Part shown: piece by piece, positions 59,360 through 64,000 of the stretch
Position numbering within the stretch: position 1 is the first letter of the stretch
Layout of the letters: every line of letters begins with the position of its first letter
NCBI GenBank assembly: GCA_021155195.1
Contig: JAJNPV010000030.1
Location: forward strand, 248,001 to 312,000
Direction of reading: 5' to 3'
Length of the DNA stretch: 64,000 bases
DNA from: Ohtaekwangia sp.
GTDB taxonomy: Bacteria; Bacteroidota; Bacteroidia; Cytophagales; Cyclobacteriaceae
Program-made: the position numbers and the translations under genes
Notes under the pieces: model-generated
Seen by the model: the letters and a program-made list of their open reading frames with translations, nothing else
Databases searched by the model: none
What the model was told of the DNA's origin: nothing

Positions 59360-62300
59360 ATGAAGCGATCTTACATTTTGTTGATTTTACTGTTTCTGGC
59401 AAGCTCTACTTCTATTTGGGCACAGAAAAAGTACGATAAAGCCCTTAAAAAAGAAGAAGGGTACTACGAGGCCGGTAATTATTCAAAAGCGATTAGCACA
59501 TTAGCAAAGTTTAAAAAGAAGGCATTTAAAAAATTAGGGCAGCAGAATGTTTACACGCCTACCTATTACATGCGATTGGCAAAAAATGACCTTGCTTCGG
59601 GATACATCAGCGACTTCGAGTCAAATCTTTCCTTAGCGATTGCTAATAGCAAAACCATTAATCAGGAAAATAGTCAAAAGCATGGTTTGATCTTAGTGGA
59701 GGCTGCTGAGCAACATAACCTAAACGGATCTTTTAGGGTGGCTCGAGAACATCTAGCCGAAGCACAGAAGGTTCTTGAAGGGGGTGGGTTTATGAAGGAT
59801 GCCGTAAAAGGTCGCTACAACCTGGCGTTAGCCGAGGCTATGACGGGCCAAGGGTATTTCACCGAAGCTATTGAAATTTTAAAAGAACAAGAGAAATATT
59901 TTATTGGTAAGGCAGTAAAACAAGATACGTTCGTGGATGCAAAAGGCAACCTCACCAGTCGCAAGCTAACGGATGAAGAACGTTTTGAACGATATAATGA
60001 TTATGCACGGTACATGACTTTGCTAGCCAACGCATACAGACTTCAGGGGGATTATAACAATGCCGATAAACAATTTGGCGATGCAAGCCGATGGATTAGT
60101 AAAAACATGGGTGAGTCAACAACCGCTTATGTCAGAAATCAATATCTCGCGGCTAACTGGTTGGTGGAAAACGGACTTGAAGGTTCCCTTCCCAGGGATA
60201 TGGAGTACAGTCGCATTCTAAATAATTTGAAGATCAAGCACAGCGCTTCTCACTATCTGGGTATTTCAATATTTGAAGAGTATTTAAAACAATTAAGAAA
60301 GGAAAAAAGCTCAGCTCGATACCTGAACACAAAACTCGAGTACGAGAAAATGATTAATAAAAATTTCAAAACAACAAGTATTTACAATGTTCGCCTGAAG
60401 GCAGTTGAGTTTGATGCCAAGTTAGATAAAGAACAAACCCGCACCTTAGAAAATCAAGCCAATAACCTGATAACAAATACTCCTTCGTTACCACGCAATA
60501 ACATGGTAACGGCTAACGTGAGTGACTTCTTATATGGGTTGGCTCTTTATAAAAAGAATTATACTTCTGCCGAAAAATATCTCAATGATATAATCGATAT
60601 AAAGAGTAATCTCTTTGGTGCGGATGCACCCGAAACTCATCTGGCGCGGCTACACCTTGCCAATTTCTACCTGGATAACACCAACAAACTTCAGGAAGCT
60701 GCTAAAACCTATGAAGATAGCTATACCAAAATTGTTTCTAAGGAGATCGAATCGTGGCACAAAGATCACCTTGAGATTTTAAATCATATGGCTGTTCTTT
60801 ACGAACTCACCGATAAATATAACGAAGCCTCACAAACCCTTGAAAAAGCAAGGCTGGTTGCCGGGTTAAAATATGGCAAGGAGGATTGGCAGTACGCGGC
60901 AGAAATAACAAGCGTTGCACAACTTGAACTAAAGCTAGGGCTTTATGAAAAATCAGAAGAAAACATTAAGGAAGCCTTAAAAATACTGGAAGGCTTTAGG
61001 CGCGATGACAGCAAAAAGATTTACTTGGTACATGCCATAGAAGCACAAGCCAAGCTATTTGGAATAAAAGGCCAGTTCGATGAAGCAGAAGACGCCTTAG
61101 ATCGCTCAGGGCGGATTATTAGCCGATCAAAAAAAATGACAGGTATTGATGAACTGGCTACGGCACGTGAACTATCATCGTTGTTCATTCAATTGGGGCG
61201 TTATTCTCAAACAAATGAAATTCTCACAGATTTAATTGCCGAATATGAAAAACTGTATGGAGCTAACTCAATCCGCTTGATCGATCCCTTGGTTGACAAA
61301 GGACATTTAGCCTTGGCCAAAGGAGATTATACCGAAGCTGAAAAGGTGGCGCAACGGGTAAATAAAATTGCTACCAATGTATACGGAGACAAGTCTACCA
61401 AGACTGCGCCTACCCAAAAATTGCTGGCAGACATTGACTATGCTATTGGCGATTATGACAATGCACAAGAAATGATTCTTAAAGCATTGGCAAGTCAGGA
61501 AAAGCAATTTGGAAGAAACCATGTGGAGGTTGCCAAGTCTCTTTCGGAACTCGCCCTTATAAAATTCCATAAAGGTGATAAGCCGGCAGAGGTGGAGAAA
61601 ATTATGATTGAAGCGCGCGAAATAATGGGTAAAAAATTGGGTGTTGATAACCCTCAATATGCTGAAATTCTAAAAAATGTTGCCATCCTTAATATCTCAC
61701 AAAAAAAGTATAATGAGGCCTTTAGTGTTCTTACTCAAGCGGAAGCCATTTGGAGAACAAAAACCGGAACCAAAACCAACATCAATGCCGCAGATATATT
61801 CACACTAACCGGAGATGTTTACTATCAAATTAAAAATTATAAACGAGCTGAAGATTTTTATACTCAAGCCAAAAAGATTTACGAAAGCTATTTCAATAAA
61901 ACACATCCTGAGTATGTGAAAATTCTTTCCAAACAGGCGAAAGTTTATTACATGGAAAAAGACTTTAAACGGGCAAAAAGAAATATTGAAGAAGCACTTA
62001 ACAATTATGATGTATTTATTAAGCAATACTTCCCAGCTTTAAGTGAGCGCGAAAAGGCTAAATATTGGAACACCATCAAAGGCGATTTCGAGTTTTACAA
62101 CACTTTAGCATTTAGCCAATTGGATGATTTCAAAGACCTAAGCGGAAAGGTGTATGATTATCAATTACTGACAAAGGCCTTACTTCTTAGCACTTCCTTA
62201 AAAATCCGTGAACGGATTTTGAAAAGCACGGATGAAAACTTAAAAACATCTTTCAATCTGTGGGTAGAAAAGAAAGAATTTCTAACGAATGCCCTCTCCA

Positions 62301-63583
62301 TGAGCACGCAACAATTAACTGAAAACGGAATTGACCTCAATGCATTAAATGCTGAAGTCGAAAAGCTTGAAAAAGATATCAGTTTAAAATCCGAACTCTT
62401 CGGTCAGAGTTTTGATAACAAAAAAATAAAATATCAGGATGTTCAAAAGTCAATTGGAAAAAATGACGTGGCCGTTGAAATGATTCGATATCGCTATTTT
62501 AATCATTCCTTTACGGACTCTATTATTTATGTAGCGTTGTATGTAACGAGCGATAACTCACGACCAAAGGCTGTGGTTATGGCAAATGGTGCCAGAATGG
62601 AAAAGGGCTATTTTAGCTATTATAGAAATGCAATAATTGGAAGAATACCCGATAACAATTCCTATAAAGTTTACTGGGAGCCCATTCAAAAAGGGATTGG
62701 AACGGCTGCTACTATTTATTTATCTGCTGATGGCGTGTATAACCAGCTTAACCTGGAAGCTATCCCTACACCCGATGGAAAATACATAATCGACAACTCA
62801 AACATTGTTATGGTAAGTAATACAAAGGATCTGTACTTGCGTAAAATCAAATCCAAATCAATATCTACTACTAATTCGGCCACCATGTTTGGCAATCCTA
62901 CCTTTTATTTAACTGCTTCTACAAACAGAAATATCCCACAACTTCCGGGAACTGAAAAAGAAGTAGATGAATTGCAAATGCTATTGAAGCAAAAAGGTTG
63001 GGTAACCGATGAGTTTAAGGACAAGGCTGCCAGTGAAGAAGAAATGAAAGCACTTTCCAGTCCTAAAATTTTACACCTGGCCACGCACGGTTTTTATACA
63101 CCTACAGAAAATTTAGATGATCTGGCAGAACTAACCGAAAGTGAAGCGGCAGCCACTGAAAACCCGCTCCTTAAAACTGGTTTACTCTTGTCTGGTGCGG
63201 GTGATGTATTAAACAAAACCAAATACAATTATAATGTAGAAAGTGGAATCCTTACCGCCTACGAAGCGATGAGCTTGAACCTTGACCAAACAGACTTAGT
63301 GGTGTTAAGTGCTTGCGAAACAGGACTCGGTGAGATTTCTAACGGGGAAGGTGTTTACGGATTGCAACGGGCATTTCTTGTAGCGGGCGCCAAGGTCTTG
63401 ATCATGAGTATGTTTAAGGTGGATGATGAAGCTACTCAAAAATTGATTTTGAACTTTTACAAAAAATGGCAAAACACAGGCAATATGCGGCAGAGTTTCA
63501 TCGATGCCAAGAAAGAATTACGCGTAGAATATCCTGAGCCTATTTATTGGGGTGCTTTTATGATGATTGGCACTGATCAGTAG
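59360..63583 (+). CDS. Exported TPR-CHAT (caspase-like) protein
   Basis: I chose ATG 59360 (MKRSYILLILLFLASS), which gives a normal signal peptide; ATG 59354 and 59327 are alternatives. The ~1,407-residue protein has many TPR units (about residues 30-900) and a C-terminal CHAT peptidase domain with catalytic His (LHLATHGFY, near 63.08 kb) and Cys (VVLSACETGLGE, near 63.31 kb). CHAT proteases cut proteins on a signal, and some are parts of type III-associated defence systems. The export signal and lack of defence neighbours here suggest an envelope role. Confidence 0.87.
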   Translation: MKRSYILLILLFLASSTSIWAQKKYDKALKKEEGYYEAGNYSKAISTLAKFKKKAFKKLGQQNVYTPTYYMRLAKNDLASGYISDFESNLSLAIANSKTINQENSQKHGLILVEAAEQHNLNGSFRVAREHLAEAQKVLEGGGFMKDAVKGRYNLALAEAMTGQGYFTEAIEILKEQEKYFIGKAVKQDTFVDAKGNLTSRKLTDEERFERYNDYARYMTLLANAYRLQGDYNNADKQFGDASRWISKNMGESTTAYVRNQYLAANWLVENGLEGSLPRDMEYSRILNNLKIKHSASHYLGISIFEEYLKQLRKEKSSARYLNTKLEYEKMINKNFKTTSIYNVRLKAVEFDAKLDKEQTRTLENQANNLITNTPSLPRNNMVTANVSDFLYGLALYKKNYTSAEKYLNDIIDIKSNLFGADAPETHLARLHLANFYLDNTNKLQEAAKTYEDSYTKIVSKEIESWHKDHLEILNHMAVLYELTDKYNEASQTLEKARLVAGLKYGKEDWQYAAEITSVAQLELKLGLYEKSEENIKEALKILEGFRRDDSKKIYLVHAIEAQAKLFGIKGQFDEAEDALDRSGRIISRSKKMTGIDELATARELSSLFIQLGRYSQTNEILTDLIAEYEKLYGANSIRLIDPLVDKGHLALAKGDYTEAEKVAQRVNKIATNVYGDKSTKTAPTQKLLADIDYAIGDYDNAQEMILKALASQEKQFGRNHVEVAKSLSELALIKFHKGDKPAEVEKIMIEAREIMGKKLGVDNPQYAEILKNVAILNISQKKYNEAFSVLTQAEAIWRTKTGTKTNINAADIFTLTGDVYYQIKNYKRAEDFYTQAKKIYESYFNKTHPEYVKILSKQAKVYYMEKDFKRAKRNIEEALNNYDVFIKQYFPALSEREKAKYWNTIKGDFEFYNTLAFSQLDDFKDLSGKVYDYQLLTKALLLSTSLKIRERILKSTDENLKTSFNLWVEKKEFLTNALSMSTQQLTENGIDLNALNAEVEKLEKDISLKSELFGQSFDNKKIKYQDVQKSIGKNDVAVEMIRYRYFNHSFTDSIIYVALYVTSDNSRPKAVVMANGARMEKGYFSYYRNAIIGRIPDNNSYKVYWEPIQKGIGTAATIYLSADGVYNQLNLEAIPTPDGKYIIDNSNIVMVSNTKDLYLRKIKSKSISTTNSATMFGNPTFYLTASTNRNIPQLPGTEKEVDELQMLLKQKGWVTDEFKDKAASEEEMKALSSPKILHLATHGFYTPTENLDDLAELTESEAAATENPLLKTGLLLSGAGDVLNKTKYNYNVESGILTAYEAMSLNLDQTDLVVLSACETGLGEISNGEGVYGLQRAFLVAGAKVLIMSMFKVDDEATQKLILNFYKKWQNTGNMRQSFIDAKKELRVEYPEPIYWGAFMMIGTDQ

Positions 63584-63603
63584 AACAACATAAATTTTCA
63601 TTT

Positions 63604-63633
63604 AAATGCCTGAAGAAATTCAGGCATTTTTTT
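63604..63633 (+). terminator. Terminator after CHAT gene
   Basis: AAATGCCTGAA-gaaa-TTCAGGCATTT followed by TTTT is a good hairpin 20 nt past the CHAT stop. The A-run at its left lets it act weakly on the minus strand for the DUF456 gene too. Confidence 0.85.
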
Positions 63634-64000
63634 ACCAACTAACTACCCAATACCAAACCATAACAAGACAGGCAACTAGTTTTATGCCTGTTGAAAGAAG
63701 GAACCCAATGAATGAACCGAGCGCTGCTCTAAGCGCTTGCGCTGAATTTTGATTCGCCAACAACTCACCAATAAAAGCCCCGAGAAATGGTCCTAAAATA
63801 ATTCCGATAGGGCCCATCCAAAGGGCAACAAACAAACCTATGGTGCAACCCCAAATTATTTACTACCTCCCATTTTCTTTGTTCCATAAACGGGTATCAA
63901 ATAATCCATCAGGGTAATCACGACTACAATCCCAGCCCAAATCCAAAGAAACTTTGTCGAAAAGGGAATTTCCTCCTTTAGCTGTTGAATCCATAATCCA
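63632..64000 (-). pseudogene. DUF456 membrane protein with frameshift, cut by window edge
   Basis: The C-terminal part (67 residues from FVALWMGPIGIILGPFLGAFIGEL) matches DUF456 membrane proteins. Translating upstream to position 64000 gives LWIQQLKEEIPFSTKFLW... VITLMDYLIPVYGTKKMGGSK, the expected N-terminal neighbour, but in another frame. The two join only if one base is restored between the GGSK codons and ATTTGGGGTTGC at about 63860. So it is a frameshifted gene, or a sequencing error. DUF456 function is unknown. The 5' end lies outside. Confidence 0.7.

Overview
The window looks like chromosome of a gliding/Cytophagales-type Bacteroidota. The support is the moderate-to-low GC content, promoters resembling the Bacteroidota TTTG / TAnnTTTG type, and the gene repertoire: LtaS-like sulfatase, PHP-type CapC phosphatase beside Wza/Wzc-like proteins, ComA-like phosphosulfolactate synthase, GH3-family protein, LiaF-like protein, CHAT-TPR protein and DUF456. 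I saw no rRNA or tRNA gene, no CRISPR array, no insertion sequence and no integrase. Layout: (1) 1-3.84 kb, leftward: a two-component system (kinase cut by the window edge), an LtaS-like membrane sulfatase and a small two-helix pore-like membrane protein. (2) 3.87-13.14 kb, leftward operon: an XRE regulator, a PLD-SNF2 helicase, a very large Eco57I-like adenine methyltransferase, a zinc-ribbon PD-(D/E)XK protein and a YD-repeat-like protein; this is a restriction-like defence module whose exact type I cannot name. (3) 13.2-16.2 kb, rightward and sharing a 65-bp divergent promoter region with (2): a TIR-APAZ protein and a catalytically dead short Argonaute, i.e. a SPARTA anti-invader system. 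(4) 16.35-28.42 kb: one long rightward operon of about 17 mostly unrecognised genes ending in a strong terminator. It encodes small membrane proteins with lysine-rich tails, several small beta-rich proteins (one capsid-like by length and predicted character), a transglutaminase-like protein, a peptidoglycan-binding protein, a GH108 muramidase, an L,D-transpeptidase-like protein and a large fibre with YadA-head-like repeats. No terminase, portal, tape measure, replication gene or integrase is visible. It reads as a tailless, membrane-containing virus-like or satellite element, or another secreted particle; this is inference. A second short unit (28.6-29.22 kb) encodes two HTH proteins. Both units are preceded by arrays of about seven or eight degenerate 10-nt repeats in almost perfect 10-bp register, which is the most unusual non-coding signal in the window. 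(5) 29.37-29.86 kb: hflX truncated just before its GTP-binding domain, probably marking the right edge of a ~25-kb island spanning (2) to (4). (6) 30.0-36.0 kb: an exopolysaccharide assembly operon (glycosyltransferase, Wza-like lipoprotein, Wzc-like kinase, CpsB/CapC phosphatase, SDR epimerase). (7) 36.1-63.6 kb: housekeeping chromosome: TPR protein, ComA, DUF368, aroE, uvrB, DinB, superoxide dismutase, SUI1, J-protein, UspA, DUF4288, LiaF-like, rseP-dxr, GT2, GH3, HtrA protease, dnaA, methylmalonyl-CoA mutase and a giant TPR-CHAT protein, plus a candidate structured RNA at 46.07-46.35 kb. The window ends in a frameshifted DUF456 gene. How it works together: (2) and (3) are two defence systems that may share a regulator, (4) is the candidate new mobile or virus-like system next to them, and the rest is core metabolism and envelope biology.
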